Source: Mesonia oceanica (lineage in GTDB: Bacteria; Bacteroidota; Bacteroidia; Flavobacteriales; Flavobacteriaceae). Taken from it: 64,000 bases of DNA. The notes below the pieces were generated by a model. It was not told the origin of the DNA. It saw only the letters and a program-made list of their open reading frames with translations, and made no database searches. Positions 9,042-17,306 of this stretch are shown here, one piece after another. The translations under genes and the position numbers were made by a program. Within the stretch, counting starts at the first letter, position 1; each line of letters starts with the position of its first letter. The stretch is taken from NCBI RefSeq assembly GCF_902499555.1, contig NZ_CABVMM010000003.1:1-64000 (forward strand). The letters are read 5' to 3'.

Positions 9042-9533
9042 TTACTTTTTCTGCTTTAATTTATCTATTAAAGGCTTATCGTGTTCTTTATTGATTAATC
9101 TTATTTCTGAAACCTTTTCATTAGGAATAGTAATAGATAGTACGTAATGCTGAACTTTCCATTGGTTGTTCACTTTTTTCATCACTCCAGAACCACGGCA
9201 AATCCCCATTTGAGTATCCAGTAATTCATCAAACCAAGCGAATTGATGATCTTCTGCTATATAAATATTTCTTTCTAGCGGAGTAAAATCCCAAGCTTGT
9301 CCTTTATCAAAATAAGGTTTAGAGAATTCTTTAAACTCGCTAAAGTTCCAGTTTTCTGAAGCATCGGTTCCTATAAATACAGAATTTTCAGTCATTAACC
9401 CAAAATAGTCATCAAAATTAGCTGCTGCTGCTGCCTGATGCCAGTTGTTTAATTGTTGCTGAATTTTTTCTTTTTCTTGAGAAAAGATAGGAAGTGAAAT
9501 AAAAGCAAGAAATAATATTAGCACTCTTTTCAT
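9042..9533 (-). CDS. Secreted SnoaL/DUF4440-like (NTF2 fold) protein
   Basis: The 163-residue protein has a signal peptide (about residues 1-18, ending IFSQ). The mature part matches the NTF2-like pattern: an amphipathic opening helix (QQQLNNWHQAAAAANFDDYF), FGLMTENSVFIGTDASE, a Trp-rich middle, and final strands VMKKVNNQWKVQHYVLS. Such domains bind small ligands or act as accessory domains, so the exact role cannot be stated. The start ATG overlaps the stop of the upstream lipoprotein gene by 4 nt, which indicates translational coupling. Confidence 0.7.
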   Translation of the reverse strand: MKRVLILFLAFISLPIFSQEKEKIQQQLNNWHQAAAAANFDDYFGLMTENSVFIGTDASENWNFSEFKEFSKPYFDKGQAWDFTPLERNIYIAEDHQFAWFDELLDTQMGICRGSGVMKKVNNQWKVQHYVLSITIPNEKVSEIRLINKEHDKPLIDKLKQKK

Positions 9534-10150
9534 TTTTTCTTTTTGAGTTGAAGGTTAGGGATGGAATCTGGTTTTAATTTGGCCAGACTATCTTGTCTTT
9601 TATTGCGTTCATCCAATTCAAACTCAAAATCCTCTAGCGGTTTATGGAAAACTTCATTTAATTGAATTTCCAAATTGCCAAAAGCGATGTATAAATCTTT
9701 GCTTAATTCTTGAATATTCTCTGCTGTGGGTTGTTGCCGCTTGGCTTCTTGCGATAATAAATGAGCTTTGGTAAGCAATACATTTAACCGGGCTTTAATA
9801 GGTGTTTCTTGAAATTTTTCAGGAATAGAATCTTGCATTTCGGTAATTGAACGAAGCATGTTATTGCTGTTGTCTACCACTTCTTGAAAAGTGAAATTCT
9901 CTAAGCGTTCAATTTCATTTTTTGTAGTGAGGTAAGCCATCCAATTGGTGGTAGCTGTTTTTGCTTCCGGAAGTAATTCAACATTTCTATTCTTGGGAAT
10001 TTCTAATTTTTGCGAAAATTTTTGAGCGTTTTTTTCATGAAAGGAAGCGTTTTCTTCAGAAGTCGTTTCTTCTTTGCCTTCACATGCCACAAAGCCCCAA
10101 CACAATAAAATAGCGGCAAAAAATAGGTATGTTTTTGTAAATCTCATCAA
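9530..10150 (-). CDS. Hypothetical lipoprotein
   Basis: The 206-residue protein has a lipoprotein signal (WGFVAC, lipid Cys at about 23) and then a charged, mostly helical mature part. I recognise no family; the pattern (ATTNWMAYLTTKNEIERLEN, then long helices ending in Lys-rich PNLQLKKKK) suggests a periplasm-facing alpha-helical protein. It is the first gene of a probable operon with the NTF2-like protein and perhaps the M13 peptidase. It is divergent from the threonine dehydrogenase gene. Confidence 0.75.
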   Translation of the reverse strand: MMRFTKTYLFFAAILLCWGFVACEGKEETTSEENASFHEKNAQKFSQKLEIPKNRNVELLPEAKTATTNWMAYLTTKNEIERLENFTFQEVVDNSNNMLRSITEMQDSIPEKFQETPIKARLNVLLTKAHLLSQEAKRQQPTAENIQELSKDLYIAFGNLEIQLNEVFHKPLEDFEFELDERNKRQDSLAKLKPDSIPNLQLKKKK

Positions 10151-10287
10151 TAAAATAAATACGGCGAAATATAGTAAAATTTATTCGTTTAGAAGCCTAA
10201 AAAAGATTTTGTAATCATCCTCAAAAATTGTTCTTTTGATAAAAAATTAGCGATAAAGAGGCTTTAAATTAAAAATTTTTCAAAAGA

Positions 10288-11232
10288 ATGGCTACAAAGA
10301 TACTTATAATTGGTGCTTGCGGACAAATAGGAACTGAACTTACTTTGGCATTACGCGAAAAACATGGCGAAAACAATGTGATTGCGAGTGATATAAGAGA
10401 AGGAAGTGAAGAACTCATGAAATCGGGGCCTTTTGAAAAAATAGATGCGACCAACTATAAAGCCATTGAAGATATTGTGATGCACTATGAGGTAGATGAA
10501 GTTTACCTGATGGCAGCGATGTTAAGTGCTACAGCCGAAAAATTCCCGATGCGTGGCTGGAGTTTAAATATGGATTCGCTTTTTAATGTATTGAATTTAG
10601 CTAAAGACAAGAAAATAGAAAAGGTATTCTGGCCGTCAAGTATTGCGGTGTTTGGACCTTCGACACCTAAACTTGATACTCCGCAAACAACCGTGATGGA
10701 ACCTACGACCGTTTACGGAATTAGTAAACAAACCGGGGAACGTTGGTGTGAGTATTACTATAAAAAATATGGGGTAGATGTAAGGAGCATTCGCTATCCC
10801 GGTTTAATTAGTTACAAAACCCAACCGGGTGGCGGAACCACCGATTATGCGGTTGAAATTTTTCACGAAGCTTTGAGCCACAAAAAATACACTTCATTTT
10901 TAAGTGAAGAAACCGCTTTGCCCATGATGTTTATGGACGATGCGATTAGAGCTACCATTTCGTTGATGGAGGCTCCAGCAGAAAAGTTAAGCATTCGATC
11001 TTCTTATAATTTAGGAGGAATTAGTTTTACCCCCAAGCAATTGGCAGAAAGTATTAAAGCTGAAATTCCTGACTTTGAGATTTCTTATGAACCGGATTTT
11101 AGACAACCTATTGCCGATTCTTGGCCTTCCAGTATAGACGATTCTCAAGCTCAAAAAGATTGGAATTGGAAGCATGAGTTTGACTTAGAAAAAATGACCA
11201 AAGCAATGCTGAAAGGTCTCAAGAATAAGTAG
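10288..11232 (+). CDS. L-threonine 3-dehydrogenase, SDR (epimerase-like) type
   Basis: The 314-residue protein has an NAD-binding GACGQIG motif at residues 9-15 and catalytic YGISK with Y143 and K147. LMAAMLSATAEKFP and RYPGLISYKTQPGGGTTDYA are the marks of the bacterial short-chain threonine dehydrogenase, related to UDP-galactose epimerase rather than to zinc-dependent Tdh. It oxidises L-threonine to 2-amino-3-ketobutyrate, which a ligase (not in the window) converts to glycine and acetyl-CoA. The gene is monocistronic. Its stop codon TAG overlaps the 3' end of the convergent tRNA-Arg gene. Confidence 0.9.
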   Translation: MATKILIIGACGQIGTELTLALREKHGENNVIASDIREGSEELMKSGPFEKIDATNYKAIEDIVMHYEVDEVYLMAAMLSATAEKFPMRGWSLNMDSLFNVLNLAKDKKIEKVFWPSSIAVFGPSTPKLDTPQTTVMEPTTVYGISKQTGERWCEYYYKKYGVDVRSIRYPGLISYKTQPGGGTTDYAVEIFHEALSHKKYTSFLSEETALPMMFMDDAIRATISLMEAPAEKLSIRSSYNLGGISFTPKQLAESIKAEIPDFEISYEPDFRQPIADSWPSSIDDSQAQKDWNWKHEFDLEKMTKAMLKGLKNK

Positions 11233-11301
11233 CCCCGCCAAGAATCGAACTTGGATCTAAAGTTTAGGAAACTTCTATTCTATCCATTGAACTACGGGGC
11301 T
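11230..11301 (-). tRNA. tRNA-Arg (anticodon CCU)
   Basis: The minus strand folds into a full cloverleaf of 72 nt. The acceptor arm pairs AGCCCCG with CGGGGCT, with discriminator A. The D arm is GTTC/GAAT. The anticodon stem GAAGT/ACTTT encloses loop TTCCTAA with anticodon CCT. The T arm is CCAAG-TTCGATT-CTTGG. CCA is not encoded. The discriminator base and last acceptor bases fall on the TAG stop of the convergent threonine dehydrogenase gene. Confidence 0.95.
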
Positions 11302-11331
11302 GTTAAATAACTTCCAGTAAATTGCTAGAAT

Positions 11332-12009
11332 TTAAATAGCGATATCATCTACATTGATGAGATTATTTTTCGCTGCAAATATAATAAGTCCTGCAATATT
11401 TTTGGCTCCTGTTTTTTGAAGAAGATTACTTTTATGGGTTTCAATGGTTTTCTGACTTAAAAACAGTTTTTCTGCAATTTCTTTAGCGGTAAGTTGATTG
11501 CATAAGAGTTTTAGTACCTCTACTTCGCGTCCACTAAGATCATTGACATTTCCTAAAGGTACTTTGGGAGGTGCTGCTTGCATTTGTGAACGTAGAACCT
11601 CTAATTGATCTTCGTTAAAATGATGTCCGTTTTTGGCTACATTTTTAATAATCGGGATCAGTTGATCTTTTTCAATTTCTTTAGGCAAAAACGCATTGGC
11701 ACCTAGTTTAAACATATACCCAATGTAAATAGGTTGGTAATGAGAAGATATAATTATTTTTTTGGTATCAATCTCGTTTTTAGTGCAGTGATTAAGCAAA
11801 ACTTCCCCAGAACCATCTTTTAGCTTTAAATCCATTAGAATGACATCGGGAGTGGGTTCGGTTTTCAATTTTTCAATAAATTCCACTAATGAATAACCGA
11901 TGAAAATTACTTGAAACTCTTCTTCAGCATTTAAGAAATCCCGTAATAAATTGGCCACCAATTTATCGTCTTCTAAAATGGCTAAAGTAGTCTTAGGTGG
12001 TGTAGTCAT
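11332..12009 (-). CDS. NarL/LuxR-family response regulator
   Basis: The 225-residue protein has an N-terminal receiver domain with acidic pair EDD near 13-15 and phosphoacceptor D60 (VILMDLKLKDGSG). The C-terminal LuxR-type helix-turn-helix spans about 158-210 (LSGREVEVLKLLCNQLTAKE, then KTIETHKSNLLQKTGAKN). It overlaps the 3' end of the kinase gene by 17 nt, so kinase and regulator are translationally coupled and form a cognate pair. Target genes are unknown. Confidence 0.93.
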   Translation of the reverse strand: MTTPPKTTLAILEDDKLVANLLRDFLNAEEEFQVIFIGYSLVEFIEKLKTEPTPDVILMDLKLKDGSGEVLLNHCTKNEIDTKKIIISSHYQPIYIGYMFKLGANAFLPKEIEKDQLIPIIKNVAKNGHHFNEDQLEVLRSQMQAAPPKVPLGNVNDLSGREVEVLKLLCNQLTAKEIAEKLFLSQKTIETHKSNLLQKTGAKNIAGLIIFAAKNNLINVDDIAI

Positions 12010-12790
12010 AAACTAACATAAATTTACTTCCTTGTGGGAAATTGGGTTTAAATTTATAGGTAGCGTGAATCTGTTTGGCACGCAGTTCAATATTTTTGGT
12101 ACCTAAGCCCTTTTGTATGTTTTCAGGCTTGAAACCAACGCCAAAATCTTCAATAACCAATAATACATAATCAATCGTGATTTTTAAGCTGATATCTATT
12201 TTTTCGGTTTGGGCGTGCTTTTGGATATTAGTAAGAACTTCCTGAAAAATCCTAAACAAGTGTAGTTTTACAGTATTGTCAAAAACAATTCCTTCGGTAT
12301 TACTTTTAAAGAAATGAATGTTATATTCTCTTTGTAAGGGAAATAGAAAAGCTTCCAACATCTCTTCTAAGGTATGGTTTTCTATGAGTGGAGGAGAAAG
12401 CTCATGTGAAATGTTTCTGGCGGTTTGAATGCTTTTGGTGATGTAACTGCCCAGCTCTTTTTCATTATTCAATAGTTTTACCTGGTATAATTGAGCAATT
12501 AGATTATCGTGAATTTCAGAAGCAATCCGGTTTCTTTCCCGTTCTTGAATCTCAATACTGGATTCTAGCAAGGCCTTTTGATGGCTCAGCTTGATCTTCG
12601 ACTCTTCCTTGATGCGTTGTACGTATTTGCGAACAAGTATAGCAATAAAAACCAGCAATCCTAAAAATAGGAGTAGGTTTCCTAGAATCCACTGAATGGG
12701 GGCTATGCTTTCTTCAAAATTTTCCACGTGCAAATACTTAAGGTTAGAAAATATAGTAATAATGCTATTGCTCGTACTAACCATACCCAA
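11993..12790 (-). CDS. Sensor histidine kinase, HisKA_3/NarX type
   Basis: The kinase is short, up to 265 residues. It has one transmembrane helix (WILGNLLLFLGLLVFIAILV), a dimerisation helix with ERNRIASEIHDN (phosphorylated His at residue 94 from the first ATG) and an HATPase domain (VLTNIQKHAQ, IEDFGVGF, GLGTKNIELRA). It lacks a periplasmic sensor. The first ATG gives an 88-nt overlap with the upstream 7TM gene; GTG at 12727 would cut that to 25 nt and keep the membrane helix, and is also plausible. The preceding 7TM protein may supply the sensing part. Confidence 0.9.
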   Translation of the reverse strand: MGMVSTSNSIITIFSNLKYLHVENFEESIAPIQWILGNLLLFLGLLVFIAILVRKYVQRIKEESKIKLSHQKALLESSIEIQERERNRIASEIHDNLIAQLYQVKLLNNEKELGSYITKSIQTARNISHELSPPLIENHTLEEMLEAFLFPLQREYNIHFFKSNTEGIVFDNTVKLHLFRIFQEVLTNIQKHAQTEKIDISLKITIDYVLLVIEDFGVGFKPENIQKGLGTKNIELRAKQIHATYKFKPNFPQGSKFMLVYDYTT

Positions 12791-13332
12791 GCTACAATTT
12801 CAAATTTTCCAAATAACAAATAATTATTGACGAATGAAATTGAAAAATCAATTCCAAAAAATAAGAGAATTGAAAAGCAAATAATCAAATGATTATTATT
12901 AAACTCTTGTTGTTGTAACAATTTGAATATACCTAACAGAGTAAGTATAACTAAATAGCCATCATAAATTACCCAATCGTAAGCCTTAAAATTTGTAAGA
13001 CTACTATGAAAAACAAGCTTGATTATTAAAGGTAAACATCCTAAGCCCAATAATAAATAAAATTTTTTCTTTTCTAGTTCAAAATAGTATTTGTAAAAAT
13101 AATAAGTTAAATAACAAAAGTTGAAATAATACGATATTGAGACTAAATTTAAATTTGAGAGTACTAATTTTGCTAGGATACTATTTATAATTTGAATTAC
13201 TAATAAAATTAATAAATAGTATCCTAAAGGATTTTTAGTCTTGGTTTTTAAAAATAAAAATGAACCTACCAAAAGTATAAGGTTTATCGTTAAATCTAAA
13301 CCAATCCAAACCCAATCCTGTATTTCTTTCAT
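12703..13332 (-). CDS. Seven-helix membrane protein, probable signal input for the kinase
   Basis: The 209 residues hold seven hydrophobic segments starting near WIGLDLTINLILLVGSFLFL and ending near VWLVRAIALLLYFLTLSIC, joined by short loops. No enzyme motif is seen. The size and seven helices resemble the membrane sensor modules fused to kinases in 7TMR-type receptors. Here the module is a separate gene overlapping the kinase gene that follows it. The gene is more AT-rich than its neighbours. The sensor role is inferred from topology and coupling only. Confidence 0.7.
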   Translation of the reverse strand: MKEIQDWVWIGLDLTINLILLVGSFLFLKTKTKNPLGYYLLILLVIQIINSILAKLVLSNLNLVSISYYFNFCYLTYYFYKYYFELEKKKFYLLLGLGCLPLIIKLVFHSSLTNFKAYDWVIYDGYLVILTLLGIFKLLQQQEFNNNHLIICFSILLFFGIDFSISFVNNYLLFGKFEIVAWVWLVRAIALLLYFLTLSICTWKILKKA

Positions 13333-13336
13333 ATTG

Positions 13337-14044
13337 CTATCTAAGCAAATTAAATTTATTGGGGGTTAAACTATAGGGAGGATGTGGATGAGAAGTATCA
13401 GCAAAAGATTCCTTTACTAAACTAACTCCTGCTTCTGGGTCGTTATTAAAATCGGTTTTCGCTAAGATAACTTCCATATCATAGCCTTGCACTTCTTTGG
13501 TTTCATAATATTTTAAAGCAAACGTAGCTTTAAGGTTTTCAAATTTTTTATTTATAAAAAGGTCCTTTAAATCTAAAAATGGAATCGTAAATACCTGTAC
13601 CATTTCTCCTTGCTCTACGCTTTCTTTTTCTTGGCGTAAAGATTGTTTATGGCAAATCCAAGCATTTGAACATAATACCCAATTGGTGATGCGGCTATCT
13701 GCTTCACTAGGAGGTAAAGTGCTTTTAAGTAGCGAGTTCGAGAGGCCAGGTAAATTATCAAAATATTCTTCAAACCTCTTTTCAAATAAATTTACACCTA
13801 CAGTATAGTTTCCACTAGAATCGGTTATGTCATCTACTAGATAAATAACAAAATCGTTATTTTTATTAATGGCTAAGTAACAATTAATGTTGTTGGGTGT
13901 CGGCTTTATTTCTGACCAGTTTTTAAAATCATTTTCAGATATTAAAAAACCGTTCCCTGAGTTAAGAAATTTTATTGCGTTTTTTCCATTTCTATTCAAA
14001 TTCCAATTTTGAATATTTTCTTTAATAGTGGTGAGGTCACTCAT
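13337..14044 (-). CDS. Hypothetical cytoplasmic protein
   Basis: The 235-residue protein has no signal peptide or membrane helix. I recognise no family. It is a mixed alpha/beta sequence with aromatic clusters (ITNWVLCSNAWICHKQSLRQ) and a C-terminal tail ending NKFNLLR. It ends 4 nt before the 7TM gene start, so it heads a four-gene set (this gene, 7TM, kinase, LuxR regulator) and may be a partner or product of the signalling unit. Confidence 0.7.
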   Translation of the reverse strand: MSDLTTIKENIQNWNLNRNGKNAIKFLNSGNGFLISENDFKNWSEIKPTPNNINCYLAINKNNDFVIYLVDDITDSSGNYTVGVNLFEKRFEEYFDNLPGLSNSLLKSTLPPSEADSRITNWVLCSNAWICHKQSLRQEKESVEQGEMVQVFTIPFLDLKDLFINKKFENLKATFALKYYETKEVQGYDMEVILAKTDFNNDPEAGVSLVKESFADTSHPHPPYSLTPNKFNLLR

Positions 14045-14241
14045 AATCTATAATTTTTGGTTTTTAGTTTGTAGGGTAAATTTAAATAAATTAAGCTTTA
14101 TTTAACACGGTTTTTTCTCTAAAATTAATCAATAGGGGTTTTTCCCCTTTTTTAATTTTGGGGATTACTACTGAGGATTAAAAGCGTTGATTTGCTTTAC
14201 TTTACCATGTTGAAATAACACAAAAACTAAAGTCTAATATT

Positions 14242-14697
14242 ATGAATGCAACTTTATTATCTTCAGTAATGGTTCCAGAAACAGCTATTTTCGATTTATT
14301 AAATATTAAGTCGGAGAATATTGATAGAGCTTTACGCGTATTAGAATATTCTTCTTCTGAGAATGATGTAGAGCGAATACTTTTTAAACAAAAGGAAGAG
14401 AAAGTTTATGTTTTTGATAAAATTGAAATTCAAAAAAATAAAATAAGCAATAAGGCTAGTGTTTGCCTTAGAAAAAAAGGCGCAAGTGCCAATCTGTTAA
14501 AAGTAAAAAATTTAATTGATAAGTTATATAAGCTTTATGGAGAAGACGATCTCTCTAAAAAAAGGTTTGCTTTAAATGACTTATTAGATGCTAATCACGG
14601 AAAAGAGGTTTGCCGTGAATGGGAACATACTTCGTACCCTGTGAATATTTCTTATAACAAGGATAAAATTATTGAAATGAAAATTGACCTTGATTAA
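14242..14697 (+). CDS. Hypothetical protein
   Basis: The 151-residue soluble protein is rich in Lys, Asp and Glu, with no signal peptide. Its N-terminal half looks helical (SENIDRALRVLEYSSSENDV) and its C-terminal half mixed. I do not recognise a family. It stands alone between divergent and convergent neighbours, and a clear terminator follows it, supporting a real transcript. The 197-nt upstream gap is AT-rich; no confident promoter can be assigned. Confidence 0.65.
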   Translation: MNATLLSSVMVPETAIFDLLNIKSENIDRALRVLEYSSSENDVERILFKQKEEKVYVFDKIEIQKNKISNKASVCLRKKGASANLLKVKNLIDKLYKLYGEDDLSKKRFALNDLLDANHGKEVCREWEHTSYPVNISYNKDKIIEMKIDLD

Positions 14698-14744
14698 GAG
14701 TTTCTCATTCAAATTTTTTAAAGTTTGATATTTGTTTTGTTTTT

Positions 14745-14769
14745 AAGGTGAGCGTAAGCTCACCTTTTT
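14745..14769 (+). terminator. Rho-independent terminator after the 151-residue gene
   Basis: AAGGTGAGC (14745-14753), loop GTAA and GCTCACCTT (14758-14766) form a perfect 9-bp stem. T residues follow on the plus strand. It separates two convergent genes. Confidence 0.9.
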
Positions 14770-14771
14770 GT

Positions 14772-15917
14772 TTATATAGATGTGATAATTTCTGCTGCTT
14801 TTAATAAAGTTGCTTTCTTTTTGGCAAAGCAAAACCGGAGAATCTGTTCGTCTTTTTGATTTTTATTGAATACAGAAACGGGGATGGTTGCCAATCCTTT
14901 TTCCTTTATTAATCGTAAGGCAAAATCGGTATCTTTCTCGTTGGAGATATTTTTATAAGAGGCGGTTTGAAAATAGGTGCCTTGCGCCGGAATAAATTGA
15001 AATCTAGAACCTTTGATTTGTGCTAGAAAAAAATCCCGTTTCTCTTGATAAAAAGCTGAAAGCTCTATATAATGTTCCGGGTTTTGTAAATATTCATTTA
15101 ATGCCCATTGCATCGGATGGTTTACACAGAATACATTGTATTGGTGTACCTTCCTAAATTCTTTCATCAATACTTTTGGAGCAACACAATAACCGATTTT
15201 CCATCCGGTGACGTGAAAGGTTTTTCCGAAGGAATAAGTGATCAAAGAACGTTTGGCCAATTCTGGAAATCGAGCTACACTTTGGTGTTCTTTGCCATCA
15301 TAAATGAGGTGTTCGTAAACTTCATCACTCAGTATTAGAATATTTGTATTTTCAGTTAATTGTTGAAGCTGAAGCAAATCTTCTTTTTCTAAAACTGTTC
15401 CTGTTGGGTTGTGAGGAGTGTTGATCACGATCATTTTGGTATTGGCATTTATTTTTGCTGAAACTTCTTGCCAGTCAATCTTGTATTCAGGAGCTCTCAT
15501 TTCAACCAAAACAGGTTTGCCGCCATATAGTTCTATGGCAGGTTCATAGCAATCGTAAGCCGGCTTAAAAACGATGACTTCGTCATTGGGTTGTATAAAA
15601 GCTGAAATAGCTGTGAAAATAGCTTGAGTAGCTCCTGCGGTAATTGTGATTTCATGTTCCGCGGAATATTTAAGTTGATAGCTATTGTTAAGTTTTTCAG
15701 CTAAGGTTTCTCGTAGTGAACCTAATCCTGCTAGTGGAGCATATTGATGATGATTGTTATCCAGCGCCTGTTTTACCAATTCTACTAATTTTGGGTTAGG
15801 AGGGAAGTCAGGAAAACCTTGAGAAAGATTAATGGCGTTGTATTCCTGAGCTAATTTGCTCATTTTGGTGAATATGGTGGTTCCCACGTTAGGGAGTTTG
15901 GAAGATAGGTTCATCAT
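14772..15917 (-). CDS. PLP-dependent methionine aminotransferase (fold type I)
   Basis: The 381-residue class I aminotransferase has NPTG at about 170-173, SDEVY (D198, Y201) and the PLP lysine K232 in SFGKTFHVTGWKIGY. LSQGFPDFPP and HQYAPLAGLGSLRE match the YbdL/kynurenine aminotransferase branch. Members use methionine and aromatic amino acids, for instance in the last step of methionine salvage. The start region overlaps the stop of the Vsr-like gene by 29 nt if the first ATG is used (a second ATG is next to it), so both are probably on one transcript. Confidence 0.9.
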   Translation of the reverse strand: MMNLSSKLPNVGTTIFTKMSKLAQEYNAINLSQGFPDFPPNPKLVELVKQALDNNHHQYAPLAGLGSLRETLAEKLNNSYQLKYSAEHEITITAGATQAIFTAISAFIQPNDEVIVFKPAYDCYEPAIELYGGKPVLVEMRAPEYKIDWQEVSAKINANTKMIVINTPHNPTGTVLEKEDLLQLQQLTENTNILILSDEVYEHLIYDGKEHQSVARFPELAKRSLITYSFGKTFHVTGWKIGYCVAPKVLMKEFRKVHQYNVFCVNHPMQWALNEYLQNPEHYIELSAFYQEKRDFFLAQIKGSRFQFIPAQGTYFQTASYKNISNEKDTDFALRLIKEKGLATIPVSVFNKNQKDEQILRFCFAKKKATLLKAAEIITSI

Positions 15918-16377
15918 CTATATTTTCTAAGTGTTTTATAACTTCTTCTAAACAGGAGTTTAGATTTTCTTTAATATCTTTTTGCCAAAAGCGGAATACT
16001 TGATAGCCATCTTGCTGTAGTGCTTGATTCACCTCTTGATCCCGTTGCATGTTGCGCTCTATTTTCGGAATCCAAAAAGCGCGATTGGATTTTATGTTCT
16101 CTTTTTTCTCATTCCATTTGTAGCCGTGCCAAAATTCGCCATCAATAAAAATGACGGTTTTGTATTTTTGAAAAACAATATCGGGTTTCCCAATTAGCTT
16201 CTTGTAGTTTTTACGGTATCGATATCCTAAATGCCAAAGGGCTTTCCTAAACTTCACTTCCGGTTTAGAATCTTTCCCCTTAATTTTCGACATGATTTTT
16301 GACCGCTTTTTAGTAGTATAAAAGCCGGACGCTTCGTTAAAACGGGGAACTTTTATTTTTTCATTTTTATAGGTCAC
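15889..16377 (-). CDS. Vsr-family very short patch repair endonuclease
   Basis: The 162-residue protein shows the Vsr pattern: RSKIMSKIKGKDSKPE with E40, HLGYRYRKN, GKPDIVF with D66, FIDGEFWHG with H84, WIPKIERNMQRD, and a final VFRFWQKDI. Vsr nicks next to T:G mismatches made by deamination of 5-methylcytosine, normally beside a cytosine methyltransferase. The cysteines of the E. coli Vsr zinc site are absent; only one Cys exists in the whole protein. No methyltransferase is in the window. An orphan repair enzyme or a nuclease of another role are both possible. Confidence 0.85.
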   Translation of the reverse strand: MTYKNEKIKVPRFNEASGFYTTKKRSKIMSKIKGKDSKPEVKFRKALWHLGYRYRKNYKKLIGKPDIVFQKYKTVIFIDGEFWHGYKWNEKKENIKSNRAFWIPKIERNMQRDQEVNQALQQDGYQVFRFWQKDIKENLNSCLEEVIKHLENIDDEPIFQTP

Positions 16378-16428
16378 CTTAAAAAGATATAAAAAATGAT
16401 TGGTTTGTTAGCGGGAACAGGTCATAAA

Positions 16429-16464
16429 AAAATCCCAAACTCAATTCAATGAATTTGGGATTTT
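16429..16464 (-). terminator. Terminator of the sdhCAB operon
   Basis: AAAATCCCAAA (16429-16439) and TTTGGGATTTT (16454-16464) form a perfect 11-bp stem. On the minus strand T residues follow the stem. It lies 20 nt after the sdhB stop. Confidence 0.88.
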
Positions 16465-16484
16465 AATTTATATAGATAAATTTT

Positions 16485-17231
16485 TTATCCTTTTGAAGTA
16501 GCGCTCATGTATTCGCGGTTCATACGAGCGATGTTCTCTAAAGAAATTCCTTTAGGACATTCAATTTCGCAAGCACCGGTATTACTACAATTTCCGAAGC
16601 CTTCTAAGTCCATTTGACGCACCATATTTTGTACACGTTCTGTGGCTTCTATTTTTCCCTGGGGAAGTAAAGCGTATTGTGAAACTTTTGCTGAGGTAAA
16701 CAACATCGCACTTGCATTTTTACAAGCAGCTACACAAGCTCCGCATCCAATACAAGTAGCGGCATTAAAAGACTCATCTGCATCATGTTTGTTTACAGGA
16801 ATACTATTGGCATCTATGGTATTACCAGAAGTATTAACAGAAACATACCCACCTGCTTGTTGAATACGGTCAAAAGCCCCTCGATCTACAATTAAATCTT
16901 TAACTACCGGGAAAGCTTTTGCTCTAAATGGTTCAATTACAATGGTATCACCATCATTAAACGAACGCATGTGCAATTGGCAAGTAGTGACCAATCTATC
17001 GGGACCATGAGGTTCTCCGTTTATCTGTAAAGAACAAGCACCGCAAATTCCTTCACGACAGTCGTGATCAAATTCTACGGGATCTTCTCCTTTGTTAATC
17101 AATTCTTCATTTAAAACGTCTAACATCTCAAGAAAAGACATATCGCCCTCAATCCCATCAATAGGATAAGTAACCATTTTCCCCTTATCGTTAGCGTTTT
17201 CTTGACGCCATATTTTAAGTGTAAGTTTCAT
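16485..17231 (-). CDS. sdhB: Succinate dehydrogenase/fumarate reductase iron-sulfur subunit
   Basis: The 248-residue protein has the [2Fe-2S] cysteines C58, C63, C66 (CREGICGAC) and C84 (VTTCQLH). The C-terminal ferredoxin-type cysteines follow in [13 protein letters not shown] and [15 protein letters not shown]. It carries electrons from the FAD of SdhA to the membrane quinone site, linking the citric acid cycle to the respiratory chain. It is the last gene of sdhCAB and is followed by a terminator. Confidence 0.97.
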   Translation of the reverse strand: MKLTLKIWRQENANDKGKMVTYPIDGIEGDMSFLEMLDVLNEELINKGEDPVEFDHDCREGICGACSLQINGEPHGPDRLVTTCQLHMRSFNDGDTIVIEPFRAKAFPVVKDLIVDRGAFDRIQQAGGYVSVNTSGNTIDANSIPVNKHDADESFNAATCIGCGACVAACKNASAMLFTSAKVSQYALLPQGKIEATERVQNMVRQMDLEGFGNCSNTGACEIECPKGISLENIARMNREYMSATSKG

Positions 17232-17306
17232 ATCTTTTAGATTTTAGTATTGAGTATTGAGTACTGAGTCGCTAAATTGTAACAGCTCATAGCTCAATAC
17301 CGGCAT

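Noticed and set aside
15108-15338. Plus-strand frame inside the aminotransferase gene
   Set aside because: It is a shadow of a well-conserved minus-strand gene.
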